Below are positions 20,597-20,820 of a stretch of DNA of 20,820 nucleotides, one piece after another. The notes beneath the pieces were generated by a model that was not told the origin of the DNA, did not search any database, and saw nothing but the letters and a program-made list of their open reading frames with translations. Origin of the DNA: Deltaproteobacteria bacterium (GTDB lineage Bacteria > Desulfobacterota > Syntrophia > Syntrophales > Smithellaceae); contig SBEK01000054.1 of NCBI GenBank assembly GCA_009668925.1, positions 1 through 20,820 of the forward strand, in the 5' to 3' direction. Positions within the stretch are counted from its first letter, which is position 1. Each line of letters opens with the position of its first letter. Made by a program: the position numbers and the translations under genes.

Positions 20597-20820
20597 ATCA
20601 GGCTCACCGGCAGCGGAATCGCTAGGGCCCGTCTATCCGGACACGCGCCCGAAAGCTGCGCCGTTTGGCCTCGCCCTTTGTCGGTCAAAGGAAGATTGGC
20701 GGTCAATCCCTCCATCTGGGCCGGACGCCGCTTGTTCATTTTTGCCGTCCTGATCCCGCCCCTTTGGAAAATCGAATTTTATACTAAGACTGTCTTAATA
20801 ATATTTAAAGACCCCAAAAT

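Noticed and set aside
20107..20739. Minus-strand open frame of 210 codons
   Set aside because: It covers the lipoprotein gene in antisense. The lipoprotein has a lipobox and a well-placed SD, and this frame has neither.

Overview
The window looks like chromosomal DNA from a GC-rich, probably anaerobic bacterium, most plausibly Desulfobacterota (the former Deltaproteobacteria, perhaps a Syntrophales relative). That placement is inference. It rests on the mix of [4Fe-4S] redox proteins, several acyl-CoA-activating enzymes, a MenA-like prenyltransferase and large PAS-domain sensors. There are no rRNA or tRNA genes, no CRISPR array, no phage genes and no recognisable transposase or integrase.

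Region 1 (1-3400, minus strand) is a redox group: a ferredoxin-nitroreductase fusion, a short zinc-type alcohol dehydrogenase, and a cysteine-rich protein that joins an N-terminal winged-helix-like segment to two [4Fe-4S] motifs. A 373-bp gene-free gap that looks like a decayed dispersed repeat separates the last two. Region 2 (3400-5014, plus) is a MarR regulator followed 27 bp later by a metallo-beta-lactamase-fold hydrolase; a perfect 14-bp palindrome upstream is the likely operator. Region 3 (5125-8370) is a divergent pair: an AI-2E-type membrane protein and a PAS-PAS-histidine kinase-receiver hybrid, each with its own promoter. Region 4 (8402-10675, minus) holds a CPBP membrane protease translationally coupled to a UbiA/MenA prenyltransferase, then a GNAT acetyltransferase.

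Region 5 (10735-13984) has a stand-alone alpha-type NDP-forming acyl-CoA synthetase, a small tail-anchored protein with a duplicated motif, a small secreted protein that starts at TTG, and a secreted protein that may have a PsbP-like fold. Region 6 (13985-14841) is about 860 bp without a credible gene. It is unusually rich in perfect inverted repeats and ends in a strong terminator for the operon to its right. Region 7 (14742-20014, minus) looks like a fatty-acid activation operon: a second alpha-type acyl-CoA synthetase, a triple-PAS LuxR-type regulator, and an AMP-forming long-chain acyl-CoA synthetase. A small lipoprotein gene runs divergently at the right end.

Taken together, the window encodes carboxylate activation to CoA thioesters, flavin and iron-sulfur redox enzymes, and sensors that could tune them. 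I do not see a clear new defence or mobile system. The best candidates for something undescribed are the hairpin-rich non-coding block, the cysteine-rich ferredoxin/winged-helix protein, and the acyl-CoA operon with its own built-in sensor.
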